NCBI RefSeq assembly: GCF_013372285.1
Contig: NZ_CP054301.1
Location: 3,252,001 to 3,316,000, forward strand
Source: Marinomonas primoryensis
Lineage (GTDB): Bacteria; Pseudomonadota; Gammaproteobacteria; Pseudomonadales; Marinomonadaceae
DNA: 64,000 bases
Direction of reading: 5' to 3'
Shown: in pieces, positions 26,463-34,789 of the stretch
Position numbering within the stretch: the stretch's first letter is position 1
Layout: every line of letters begins with the position of its first letter
Position numbers and translations under genes: made by a program
Notes under the pieces: model-generated
Told to the model about the DNA's origin: nothing
Databases searched by the model: none
The model's input: only the letters and a program-made list of their open reading frames with translations

Positions 26463-27281
26463 TCAGAACGGTACTGAAATATCTAACACGTTCAACAAAT
26501 CATCATAAAGCGCAGGCGTCGAGACCAAAAGTCCTTCACCATTCACCACCTCAGGCCAAGCGCCAATTTTAGGCAAGTAACCGCCAACCGTTGCACCCGC
26601 TTCTTCTGCAATTAGAGCCCCAGCCGCCATATCCCAAGGTTGTACACTTTCAAAATAGGCGTCCAGACGCCCAGCTGCTACCCAACATAAGTCCAGTGCA
26701 GCAGAGCCATTACGGCGGATATCTTGGCAATGATGCAACACACGAGAGACACGCTCCACTATGGGAGACAACGCTGTTTTTTGATAAGGAAAACCAGTCG
26801 CAACCAATGCATTCCTAAGCTCTTTGGCACCAGAAACCGACAGTTTTTTATCATTACAATAAGCACCTGCCCCTTTAACCGCCCAGAAGCATTCACCTAA
26901 GAAAGGCGCATTCACCACACCTAAAATACGTTGCTGACCAATAAAAAGACCAATCGACACAGCAACATGAAGATGACCATGGGCAAAGTTTACCGTACCG
27001 TCAATAGGATCAATCACCCAAACTGGCGTTTCATCAGCAATTCCCCCAAGATTCATATTAGGGGACGATTCTTCTGACAAGATACGATGAGAAGGATAAC
27101 GCTCAGCAATACTCGAACATAGGTACTGATCGACCGCTAAATCCGTAGATGTCACCAATTCATGATCTGCTTTATAGTCACGGACAAACACTGAGTTTTG
27201 CCTCGCTTCTATGACTAACCTCCCTGCCGTTATCGCAAGATTTTTCGCAAACCCCAACCACTCTACATGCTCTTTAGACAT
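26463..27281 (-). CDS. inositol monophosphatase family protein
   Basis: A 272-residue magnesium-dependent phosphatase. Metal-site segments are DHELVTSTDLAVDQ, SEESSP, VIDPIDGTVNFAHG and the C-terminal QPWDMAAGALIAEEAGA. The frame opens at 27329, but AAGGTG lies six bases before the ATG at 27281 and gives a SuhB-like length. Substrate within the family (inositol phosphate, PAP or similar) cannot be read here. The upstream esterase ends 31 bp away on the same strand. Confidence 0.88.
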   Translation of the reverse strand: MSKEHVEWLGFAKNLAITAGRLVIEARQNSVFVRDYKADHELVTSTDLAVDQYLCSSIAERYPSHRILSEESSPNMNLGGIADETPVWVIDPIDGTVNFAHGHLHVAVSIGLFIGQQRILGVVNAPFLGECFWAVKGAGAYCNDKKLSVSGAKELRNALVATGFPYQKTALSPIVERVSRVLHHCQDIRRNGSAALDLCWVAAGRLDAYFESVQPWDMAAGALIAEEAGATVGGYLPKIGAWPEVVNGEGLLVSTPALYDDLLNVLDISVPF

Positions 27282-27312
27282 GAAAAACACCTTGTATAAA
27301 AAATAGTGGGGG

Positions 27313-27981
27313 TTAAGCCAATCTAGCATTTACCCAGCTTGAAATATCCTTTACTTGCTCAGGACAAACAGCATGAGGCATGTCATAACTCTGATACGAA
27401 ACCGCAAAGTTTTTTGACAGCAGACGATCACGAGCTTGTATTGCCAACACTGGAGCCACTACAGCATCTTGTAAACCATGGTGAATCAAAATTGGAGTCA
27501 GACCATTAGGGCACTCCGACGCATCTGGTACGTCATCGCCATTCACTAGATAAGTTGATAGCGCCATGACACCCGCTAATGTGTGCTGAGTTCGTAGCGC
27601 GGTTTGGTAAGCAATCACCCCACCCTGTGAAAACCCAGCCAATATAATACGGCTAGGGGCAATCCCTTTATCAATTTGATCCTGTATCAAATCTGCCACT
27701 TGGCAACAAGACTCATCAATATTTGCCATGTCTACTTTTCTATCTAGCGTCATTTCATAAATGTCGTACCACGCACGCATAACCATGCCACCGTTTACCG
27801 TCACGGGTCGCTTGGGAGCATGGGGAAAAACAAAACGCACTTTGAGGTCTGGTGACAACGACATAGCCGGAACCAAGGATTCAAAATCGTGTCCGTCCGA
27901 GCCAAGACCGTGCAACCAAATAATAGCCGCATCCGGCTGACTGTTTGTTTCTACTAAGACAGATGGCAGTAATTCGCTCAT
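27313..27981 (-). CDS. carboxylesterase/acyl-protein-thioesterase-like hydrolase
   Basis: A 222-residue alpha/beta hydrolase of the phospholipase/carboxylesterase family. The nucleophile elbow is GFSQGGVIAYQ, the acid lies in IHHGLQDAVVAP and the histidine in YDMPHAVC; WLHGLGSDGHDFESL is the oxyanion region. The frame opens further upstream to 28101, but GGAG is eight bases before the ATG at 27981. The natural substrate is unknown. A terminator ends just ahead of its ribosome site. Confidence 0.87.
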   Translation of the reverse strand: MSELLPSVLVETNSQPDAAIIWLHGLGSDGHDFESLVPAMSLSPDLKVRFVFPHAPKRPVTVNGGMVMRAWYDIYEMTLDRKVDMANIDESCCQVADLIQDQIDKGIAPSRIILAGFSQGGVIAYQTALRTQHTLAGVMALSTYLVNGDDVPDASECPNGLTPILIHHGLQDAVVAPVLAIQARDRLLSKNFAVSYQSYDMPHAVCPEQVKDISSWVNARLA

Positions 27982-27993
27982 TCTTAACACTCC

Positions 27994-28028
27994 AAAAAAA
28001 TAGGCTATCGCAATTTGCCATAGCCTAT
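27994..28028 (-). terminator. intrinsic terminator immediately upstream of the esterase ribosome site
   Basis: On the minus strand ATAGGCTA and TAGCCTAT pair around a 13-base loop and are followed by T7, then GGAG and the esterase ATG. It ends the glycerate-kinase transcript and could also act on read-through into the esterase. Confidence 0.8.
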
Positions 28029-28072
28029 CATATTGACGTTTTCCACTCGACTGTTGACGAGTAACTACCGAT

Positions 28073-29053
28073 CTAATGTTCAACAGGAAAGCGCATTTCA
28101 ATTACTTCCTGCTTTTTATTTAATTTAAAAAGAACATCCGCACGTTCCGGCATCACAGCCAACATATGACGTGTCAAACGCTCGTAATATTGCATAAAAC
28201 GTTTTAATTCATCACAAGACATTATTTTTAAATCAATCGTATCAAGCAAGATCCCATGAATGTCATGAAGATGGTCTTCCAACATTCGCTCCTGTTTATT
28301 ACGCCAATGATATACAACGTCATAACTAGGCGCTTGCATCCATGCCATGAGGTCTATTTTTGCAAACAGCTTCTGATAATCGTCTTTCAACAGTTGATTA
28401 ACCGTGTTTCGCCACACCCCATCGGCATCCATTTCTTTCTCAAGTTGATTTATCGGACGATAGAGAGTGTCATTTATAGGCGGCGCACCAACACACCACC
28501 CTTCGAATAAAACCACATCAACGGGGCCTTGAACTTCTTGCCATAAATGCACCGCTTTTCGATCATCAACCGATTTATCAAAACAAGGAAACTTCATTAC
28601 CTCCCCATCCTTCAGGTTTTTCAGTCTTTCAAAAAGCGTCAACGCAAAAGCAACATCATGCGTTCCAGGCACACCTCGAACAGAAAACATAGAAGTCGTA
28701 TCATTCGAAAATTTAAGCCGATCATGATACGTGCTGTATAAATCATCTAAGCTCAACACAATACAATTCAGATCAAAACCTTTATTCAATATGCGGCTAA
28801 CAACACTACAAAAAGTTGTTTTACCACACCCTTGCGCACCGCCAACGCCAACAATTAAGGGCCCTCTTCCACTCCCCGATTTTTGGCTCAACCAAGTGGC
28901 AAAAGGCAGATACAAAGGATCTATCTGATCTATCAATGACGCATCCGCATACAAACAACTCAAGGTTTGTTCCACTTCAAAGCGTAACCGATGGGACAAA
29001 GGATCGGGCATACTTAGATTCGTACTGTTAAATTTTTCCTGCCGTTTTAACAT
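28073..29053 (-). CDS. D-glycerate 3-kinase-like P-loop kinase
   Basis: A 326-residue kinase. The P-loop is GGAQGCGKTTF, followed by VLSLDDLYSTYHDR and RGVPGTHDVAFALTLF, both diagnostic of the GLYK/Tda10 group, and VLFEGWCVGAPP. Plant and yeast members include D-glycerate 3-kinase, which makes 3-phosphoglycerate; bacterial members are mostly assigned by similarity. AGGAGGTG lies six bases before the ATG at 29053, which decides against the upstream GTG at 29071. Confidence 0.82.
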   Translation of the reverse strand: MLKRQEKFNSTNLSMPDPLSHRLRFEVEQTLSCLYADASLIDQIDPLYLPFATWLSQKSGSGRGPLIVGVGGAQGCGKTTFCSVVSRILNKGFDLNCIVLSLDDLYSTYHDRLKFSNDTTSMFSVRGVPGTHDVAFALTLFERLKNLKDGEVMKFPCFDKSVDDRKAVHLWQEVQGPVDVVLFEGWCVGAPPINDTLYRPINQLEKEMDADGVWRNTVNQLLKDDYQKLFAKIDLMAWMQAPSYDVVYHWRNKQERMLEDHLHDIHGILLDTIDLKIMSCDELKRFMQYYERLTRHMLAVMPERADVLFKLNKKQEVIEMRFPVEH

Positions 29054-29126
29054 AATAAACACCTCCTGCACGGTTTGCTCTGCTGAGTATAGTAAACCCT
29101 GAGAAAGTTGATCAAATTTTACACAA

Positions 29127-30188
29127 CTAAGAAAAAGGTAAGGTTAACTGAAGCGGTTTTGGTGGTGACAATCGATAACCAACACCAATAAGGCGCACTG
29201 GACGTCGATAGCGCTCATATGCCTGTTGCAATAGCGCCAAAAACACATCATCGGATAATTTATTTTTGATGGGCTGCTCTATCGTTGTTTGCTTAAAATC
29301 ATCAAACTTCATCTTGAGATAATACTTACTCAGTTGTGATTCAAAGTTTCGTCCTGTCATACGTTTTTTTAAATCGCTTAGCAAAATAGGTAACACTGTT
29401 TGGCATTCTTTGAGGTCCGGTAAGTCTTTTGAAAAAGTATGCTCGACTGAGATGCTTTTTCTTTCTCGCGAGATGGAAACAGGGCGATCATCAATGCCAA
29501 GTGCGAACTGAGACAAACGAAAAGCCATGCTGCCGAAGTTTTTTTGTAACACAACAAAGTCTAACGTTTGTAAATCAGCACAGTTGAATACGCCCAATAC
29601 GGCCAGCTTCTCCTGGGCTACACGGCCAATACCAGAAATTGACTTAACAGGTATCGTTGAGACAAATTCAAACTGCTTCTCAGGTGTTACTACAGTTAAG
29701 CCGTCCGGCTTATCCCAATCACTTGCCACCTTCGCAATAAACTTATTAGCCGCCACTCCTGCAGAAACCGTAATACCAACTTCCAACCATATTCTTGAGC
29801 GTATTTCCTCAGCAATCCGTGTGGCGCTGCCTTGAAAGTGTGGCGAATCCGTCACATCAAGATACGCTTCATCCAAGGATAAAGGCTCAATAATATCGGT
29901 AAACTCTCGCAAAATAACGTGCATTTGCTCAGAGGCCGTTCGGTACTTATGCATATTACCAGGTAGCACTCGCAATGCTGGGCATAGGCGTTTGGCAACC
30001 GATGTTGGCATAGCGGAACGAACGCCATAAACTCGAGCAGCATAATTCGCTGTAGAAAGAACGCTGCGAGTATTTTCCGGCCCTCCAATGGCGATAGGAA
30101 TATCTCGCAAACTTGGGTCATCACGCATTTCTATCGCAGCGTAAAAACAATCCGCATCAACATGAATAATTTTTCGATTTTGCAACAT
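29127..30188 (-). CDS. dinB: DNA polymerase IV
   Basis: A 353-residue Y-family polymerase. HVDADCFYAAIEM carries the first catalytic Asp, SLDEAYLDVT the second Asp-Glu pair, SAGVAANKFIAKVASD the palm/thumb junction and SISGIGRVAQEKL the HhH region; the little-finger domain fills the C-terminal third. The open frame runs to 30326, but the ATG at 30188 gives the normal N-terminus and leaves the LexA box outside the gene. It performs error-prone bypass under SOS control. Confidence 0.93.
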   Translation of the reverse strand: MLQNRKIIHVDADCFYAAIEMRDDPSLRDIPIAIGGPENTRSVLSTANYAARVYGVRSAMPTSVAKRLCPALRVLPGNMHKYRTASEQMHVILREFTDIIEPLSLDEAYLDVTDSPHFQGSATRIAEEIRSRIWLEVGITVSAGVAANKFIAKVASDWDKPDGLTVVTPEKQFEFVSTIPVKSISGIGRVAQEKLAVLGVFNCADLQTLDFVVLQKNFGSMAFRLSQFALGIDDRPVSISRERKSISVEHTFSKDLPDLKECQTVLPILLSDLKKRMTGRNFESQLSKYYLKMKFDDFKQTTIEQPIKNKLSDDVFLALLQQAYERYRRPVRLIGVGYRLSPPKPLQLTLPFS

Positions 30189-30201
30189 ATCTTTCAAAAA
30201 A

Positions 30202-30221
30202 TACTGTATAAAAAAACAGTA
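30202..30221. promoter_or_regulatory. LexA box of dinB
   Basis: TACTGTATAAAAAAACAGTA fits the gammaproteobacterial consensus CTGT-N8-ACAG exactly and is extended by flanking TA on both sides. It lies 14 bp ahead of the dinB start, so dinB is SOS-regulated. The rest of the 30222-30579 region is AT-rich divergent promoter DNA with no further gene recognised. Confidence 0.9.
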
Positions 30222-30579
30222 TACATTAATTAATAACAGACACTCCACAGCACAAAAAAATGTAAATTTGCCTCTAGAAAAAACCCCCTTATTACAAAAT
30301 CCCCTAAACAATCTAAAAAAATGCACCTAAAGAGCCGTTTTACTATCAAAAACAAAGAAAAAGCGTTTTTTTCGATGCCCAAACATGGACGCTAGAGCGT
30401 AAAATGGTTTACATTTTGTTCATTAGATTAGCCATGTTGAAAAACAAAGGGATTTTCGAACAAATTATTCAGTTAATTCCTGCAGCAGTATCTCGCTTAA
30501 TTGAAACAGCACTATGCAACACATACTATTTTTCAACGCAGGATATTAAGGTAAAGACATCCATACAAAGGGCACCACC

Positions 30580-31218
30580 ATGACACGAACACTTCGAATT
30601 TTTTTAATAGCCATAGGTGCAATAATTCTCGCCGGTTGTCAAAATCTTAACCAACCAGGGACGGCGGGAACAGGCTCTCCTTGTACTACTGTCGCTCCGT
30701 GTAACGGCAACACTGTTGGAAATAGCTCACCTTACGGTTACGCTCAAAACGGTGCGCTAAATGCAAACAACACCATTGCCGTTATTAAACAAGAGCCTAT
30801 TGTTGTCACTGCAACTGGCTATGCCGCCATGATGACAAGTAAGCGCCTATCCAAATCTCAAGCTCGCATCATGACGCTACGTAGTTCAATGCTAGATGCT
30901 TACCGAAACTTATCTGAACGCGTTTATGGCTTGAAAATCGACGGCTCCAGCTCGTTGAGCAATATGGTGATGCAAAACGATGAGCTAAGAACGTATGTTG
31001 ATGCTTATTTAGTGGGTGCCAAAGTCGTGTCACAACGTGAACATGAAGATGGTACGTTCGAAACAGTCGTTGAAATGGCGCTACAAGAAAATTTCCGTCA
31101 ATGTATAAGCTCTCCTAACGGCATACAATCTAATCCAAACTGTAGTGTTCAGCCTGGCTACCGTGCAATCAACGTTGAGAATTCCACACCGACGACTAAC
31201 TTCTATAGCATTGAATAA
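30580..31218 (+). CDS. FlgP/LPP20-like outer-membrane lipoprotein
   Basis: A 212-residue lipoprotein; the lipobox ILAGC places the lipidated cysteine at residue 20. After a Cys-, Asn- and Gly-rich linker, residues about 75-170 form an LPP20-type domain (VVTATGYAAMMTSKRLSKSQ, MLDAYRNLSERVYGLKIDG, ETVVEMAL). Vibrio FlgP, an outer-membrane flagellar lipoprotein, has this form, and the next gene encodes an FlgT-like protein with a one-base TAATG overlap. Six cysteines in the linker and tail are unusual and may form disulfides. Confidence 0.8.
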   Translation: MTRTLRIFLIAIGAIILAGCQNLNQPGTAGTGSPCTTVAPCNGNTVGNSSPYGYAQNGALNANNTIAVIKQEPIVVTATGYAAMMTSKRLSKSQARIMTLRSSMLDAYRNLSERVYGLKIDGSSSLSNMVMQNDELRTYVDAYLVGAKVVSQREHEDGTFETVVEMALQENFRQCISSPNGIQSNPNCSVQPGYRAINVENSTPTTNFYSIE

Positions 31219-32414
31219 TGATACTGTCCTTGAAGTACTTATTAATCATTGCTATCGCCTTATCTTTACCTCTCACCGTTTTTTCAAAAACGGTTGATGC
31301 GGTCGGTGAAGCGGTTATTTATAACGACGATGTGACCGATGCGCGCTATCGAGCCACTCAGCAAGCGATAAAACAAGCCGTTCTTGAATCAGGCTCTAGA
31401 GTCAATGTTAAAGATGAACTTTATAATGGTGAACTCGAGTCTAGTCTAGAAATACGAAGTTCAGGACACGTCCAAAAGGCCCGTATCATTTCTGAAGAGC
31501 AAAACGGCGATTTCCTTAGGGTCGTTGCTCGTGTTGATGTCACACCAGACTCTCAGTGCAGCACAGGCCCAACAAGTTATTATAAAAAAACCGTTGGTAT
31601 TACTGGGTTTGAGCTACAAACCCCCCAGCAAGCAAGACTGGGGGAGCTGAGCAATATATCTAGGGAACTTCCCAAAGGCCTAGCGGATGAAATAAATAAG
31701 CAGGGCTATCTACGAGCGCTGACAGCCACAAACATTGCTATCTACCCCGATCTGTTAAATGCGCCTTCTTCTACAAACTACGATGGCTCCTTAACGAACG
31801 TCACACGAATCAGCGAACAACTTGGCGTTCAATATATTGTCAGCGGCGTTATTAGAGATATTGGTGAGGTTTATTTAAGACGCCCTAATGATAAAGACGA
31901 AAAAGACGCTTTAGACGAAGGAATTGATAAAGAAAGAAACTTTGTGGTCGATATATATATATATGATGGTTTCAGTGGCGCGCTATTGTTCGAGCACAGA
32001 TACAGCGAGATAGGGAACTGGGATATATCCGATCACGCAAGAATTGGTTTTGGAAGCGCAAAATTCTGGACAGTGCATTATGGCAAAGTAGTACAGCAAG
32101 CATTAAAAGAAAGCGCTTTAGATACAAGTGAGCAGCTTCGCTGCCAGCCTTTTATTGCTAATATTTTTCGCACAGAAGGTAACAGAATACATATATCAGC
32201 AGGGTCATTGGCAGGAATCAAACAAGGTGATAAGTTCAACGTTTATCGTCGTTATGAGGTGTTTAATCAACTTCAATCCGCTCAAACTCAGCTGAATAAT
32301 GCCAATATCAGTGTTACAATAAAACAAGTACAACCCAACTTCTCAGTTGGAGAGCTTATTGTTGACTCTCACATTTTAAACGTTCAACAACAAGATGTCG
32401 TAATAGCCTGGTAA
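31218..32414 (+). CDS. flgT: FlgT-like flagellar assembly/H-ring protein
   Basis: A 398-residue exported protein with an N-terminal signal segment (residues 1-23). It has the FlgT_N domain (VDAVGEAVIYNDDVTDARYR, RVVARVDVTPDSQC), a TolB-N-like middle domain (residues about 115-265, VQYIVSGVIRDIGEVYLRRP) and a C-terminal FlgT_C-like small barrel (SAGSLAGIKQGDKFNVYRRY). In Vibrio FlgT forms the H ring around the LP ring of the sodium-driven polar motor. Pairing with an FlgP-like gene supports a flagellar role; no other flagellar genes are in the window. Confidence 0.82.
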   Translation: MILSLKYLLIIAIALSLPLTVFSKTVDAVGEAVIYNDDVTDARYRATQQAIKQAVLESGSRVNVKDELYNGELESSLEIRSSGHVQKARIISEEQNGDFLRVVARVDVTPDSQCSTGPTSYYKKTVGITGFELQTPQQARLGELSNISRELPKGLADEINKQGYLRALTATNIAIYPDLLNAPSSTNYDGSLTNVTRISEQLGVQYIVSGVIRDIGEVYLRRPNDKDEKDALDEGIDKERNFVVDIYIYDGFSGALLFEHRYSEIGNWDISDHARIGFGSAKFWTVHYGKVVQQALKESALDTSEQLRCQPFIANIFRTEGNRIHISAGSLAGIKQGDKFNVYRRYEVFNQLQSAQTQLNNANISVTIKQVQPNFSVGELIVDSHILNVQQQDVVIAW

Positions 32415-32475
32415 TTTTTATACAACTACGCCCACACAACCAAGGGCGATTTTTTTGATTTTTAGGACAGATACA

Positions 32476-32706
32476 ATGAATAACGAACTACTACACCACT
32501 TAGAACAACGCATCAATGAAGCTGTAGAAGAGATTGGTTCACTACGCAAACGCATTGCTGAATTAGAAATGCAAAACTACGAACTTAGCGAAGAAAAAAG
32601 TGACATTCAAAACGCCCTAACTCAAACAAAAGAACAGCAATCTAATTGGGAGTCTTCTCTTTCCCAAATGCTGAACCGCTTAAACCAAATGGATGACAAA
32701 AAATGA
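32476..32706 (+). CDS. short coiled-coil protein, ZapB-like in form
   Basis: A 76-residue acidic protein that is almost entirely heptad-rich coiled coil (LHHLEQRINEAVEEIGSLRK then AELEMQNYELSEEK). It resembles ZapB in size and composition but has no diagnostic motif, so this is a structural comparison. The open frame begins at 32455; AGGA precedes the ATG at 32476. Its stop overlaps the next gene's start (ATGA). Confidence 0.65.
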   Translation: MNNELLHHLEQRINEAVEEIGSLRKRIAELEMQNYELSEEKSDIQNALTQTKEQQSNWESSLSQMLNRLNQMDDKK

Positions 32707-33176
32707 AATCACTTCTACTTGCAGCTTTAGTTCTAGTTAGTGCGAACGCATCAGCTGAAGGTCAAATTGCGAGTTTAGTAAATTTTGAATCCACAGCAAC
32801 TCGACCAGACAGTCGCAACGAACAGAGCAATGTTACCTCCATAGGCTACGCCGCAATGGAATACACCTTGCCTGAAAACATCTCTTTTTATGGTGGTTTT
32901 TCATTTGTAATTGGGGAGAATTTTGAAAGCGGCGCGACGGTAGGATCACGCTTTTACAGTGCTACGCCAGCCTTTCAGATATTCCCAGGCATTCCAATGT
33001 GGTCATTTATTGGCGGCGGCATTTCATTTTTAGAAGACACCGTATACTACCCAGAAGCTGGATTTCGTATTGCAGCCTCCGATACATCGCGACTAGATGT
33101 CTATGTAAAGATATTAAACAGTAGCAATGAAACCTATGACAAACACGTCATGATTGGGGCAGGACTTACCTTCTAA
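32703..33176 (+). CDS. outer-membrane beta-barrel-like exported protein of unknown function
   Basis: A 157-residue protein with a clear signal peptide (residues 1-18, ending ANASA). The mature part alternates polar and non-polar residues and ends in GAGLTF with a terminal phenylalanine, as in small outer-membrane barrels. I do not recognise a family. It overlaps the coiled-coil gene by four bases, so the two are translationally coupled. Confidence 0.65.
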   Translation: MKSLLLAALVLVSANASAEGQIASLVNFESTATRPDSRNEQSNVTSIGYAAMEYTLPENISFYGGFSFVIGENFESGATVGSRFYSATPAFQIFPGIPMWSFIGGGISFLEDTVYYPEAGFRIAASDTSRLDVYVKILNSSNETYDKHVMIGAGLTF

Positions 33177-33181
33177 GCAAA

Positions 33182-33349
33182 ATGAAATTATTACCTATTT
33201 TTATCGCTGGCTTCTTAATTACGACGGTTTACGTTTGGCAGCAAAACGGAGACACTATTTCTGTCACCCTACCAAGCGAAGATCAGCAAAAAGAAATGAT
33301 TGGCACAAGCAATACACCAAGTATTTCGCTGACTCCAATAAAAAATTGA
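33182..33349 (+). CDS. 55-residue single-helix membrane protein
   Basis: A short frame starting 5 bp after the preceding gene reads MKLLPIFIAGFLITTVYVW, one membrane helix, then a polar tail of about 35 residues rich in Gln, Ser and Thr ending PIKN. Tight spacing with neighbours on both sides (12 bp to the FinO-domain gene) and a clean membrane anchor support it over a competing frame at 33154-33399, which overlaps the end of the barrel gene. Function unknown; the tail would be periplasmic or cytoplasmic depending on topology. Confidence 0.6.
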   Translation: MKLLPIFIAGFLITTVYVWQQNGDTISVTLPSEDQQKEMIGTSNTPSISLTPIKN

Positions 33350-33361
33350 GCTTTGTTTTTT

Positions 33362-34339
33362 ATGGAACAACTTATTGCCAAACTCGAAGCAAGAATTAAC
33401 TGGCTAACAAAGCAGCTAGACAATGCTAACGAAGAAATACAAAAATTAAACGGAAAGAACACCTCTTCCATTGAGTACAGCGCATCGATGGATTTATTGC
33501 AACATATGGCAGGTCGCTCAACAGAAGATCAATTGCAGCTTTATATTGAAGACTCTCTTGACCTTTTAAGCCCAGCGCCCGCCCCTAAGCAAGCAATTAA
33601 AGTAGATGCGGTTGAACACCAACTCAACTTTGACTTATTGCACGAGCATGCTGATAGCAGCAGCACCACAACCACGACAACAGAACAGATTGATTACATG
33701 ACCACACAACAACCTGAGCTTAACGGCTTGCAAGAAGATGACAAACTAGTCGATAACGACACTAGCGTACCAGAAGCAAGTGACAGCACGACTAAGACCG
33801 CGACCTTGACGCCAGAGCAAAAGAAACGTCAAAAAAATCAAAAAAACAATCGCCGTCTTATCAAAATGCTTGAAGACCGTTATCCCAAAGCGTTCGACTG
33901 GAATCAACCTAAGCCACTGAAGGTCGGTATAGACAAAGATATGGTGCTGGACGATGACTTTAATACCAGCAAGCAAAAACGCTCTCTCGCGGCCTACACG
34001 CGCTCAGACAGATATAAGAAGTGCCTTCTATCTGGCCAGCCGCGTGTAGACTTAGAGGGTGTCGCTGTTAACAACGAACCTGCTTTACCCGAATCGATGA
34101 TTCCTAAAAAAGCAAGGACCACACCTACAAGCAGACCTGCAACCACTGGCAGACCGGCAAAAGAGAAAACAGCCTCAGCCCAACCAGCAAGAAGCAGACA
34201 AAAGCCTCAAGCTAAAAACGATATCAAACCAAAAGCCAAAAATATCAAAAGCACACCGAAGACAGAAGATATTTATGATAATTTGTCTCCAGAAGAGCGC
34301 ATGAAAGCAAAACTGGAAAAATTATTAAATAAATCCTAA
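33362..34339 (+). CDS. ProQ/FinO-domain RNA-binding protein with N-terminal coiled coil
   Basis: A 325-residue protein. Residues 1-30 form a coiled coil (EQLIAKLEARINWLTKQLDN), residues about 70-150 are acidic and low-complexity with a poly-Thr run, and residues about 160-235 form a FinO/ProQ fold: NNRRLIKMLEDRYPKAFDW, KVGIDKDM, SLAAYTRSDRYKKCLLSG and ARVDLEG-like QPRVDLEGVAV. The rest is Lys/Arg/Pro-rich and ends in ERMKAKLEKLL. FinO-domain proteins are RNA chaperones of small RNAs and 3' UTRs. The order coiled coil, linker, FinO is unlike E. coli ProQ, where the domain is N-terminal. Confidence 0.82.
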   Translation: MEQLIAKLEARINWLTKQLDNANEEIQKLNGKNTSSIEYSASMDLLQHMAGRSTEDQLQLYIEDSLDLLSPAPAPKQAIKVDAVEHQLNFDLLHEHADSSSTTTTTTEQIDYMTTQQPELNGLQEDDKLVDNDTSVPEASDSTTKTATLTPEQKKRQKNQKNNRRLIKMLEDRYPKAFDWNQPKPLKVGIDKDMVLDDDFNTSKQKRSLAAYTRSDRYKKCLLSGQPRVDLEGVAVNNEPALPESMIPKKARTTPTSRPATTGRPAKEKTASAQPARSRQKPQAKNDIKPKAKNIKSTPKTEDIYDNLSPEERMKAKLEKLLNKS

Positions 34340-34390
34340 AAAACTATTTACATAGTTAGGCGCGGCATATACTATGTGCCGCGCTGCTGT

Positions 34391-34474
<84 letters not shown>

Positions 34475-34560
34475 TTAGCGCTTTTCTTTATAGATCAATA
34501 TCTTATCTATAAAAATACGGTCTATTTCTAGACATAATTAAAAAACCTTCGCTCAATTAC

Positions 34561-34757
34561 TCCACTTAAAAGTAACACTCACCCTACAACCCACAACAAT
34601 CTTCACACCAAATCCACCACCCAAAAAATCACTCACTAATTTCTAGCCAATCACACAAAACAATACTCAAACCAAAAGCCCCGACACACCCATCACATAC
34701 TCAAGACCCACACCTGCCACACACTCAAAACCCTACACACAACCCTTACACATTTAA
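34561..34757 (+). promoter_or_regulatory. C-rich, G-depleted stretch, possible Rho-utilisation region
   Basis: Of 197 bases about 78 are C and only 6 are G, with the rest mostly A. This strand bias, C over G, is the classical mark of rut sites for Rho-dependent termination. It lies 87 bp downstream of tRNA-Tyr on the same strand, where a terminator is expected and no intrinsic hairpin was seen. Confidence 0.5.
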
Positions 34758-34789
34758 CGCCGTAGAGAGCTAACGCACAAAGAAAATAG

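Noticed and set aside
33154..33399. 81-residue frame overlapping the end of the barrel gene
   Set aside because: It overlaps both neighbours and has a basic, non-protein-like composition; the 33182-33349 frame fits the spacing and has a clear membrane helix.
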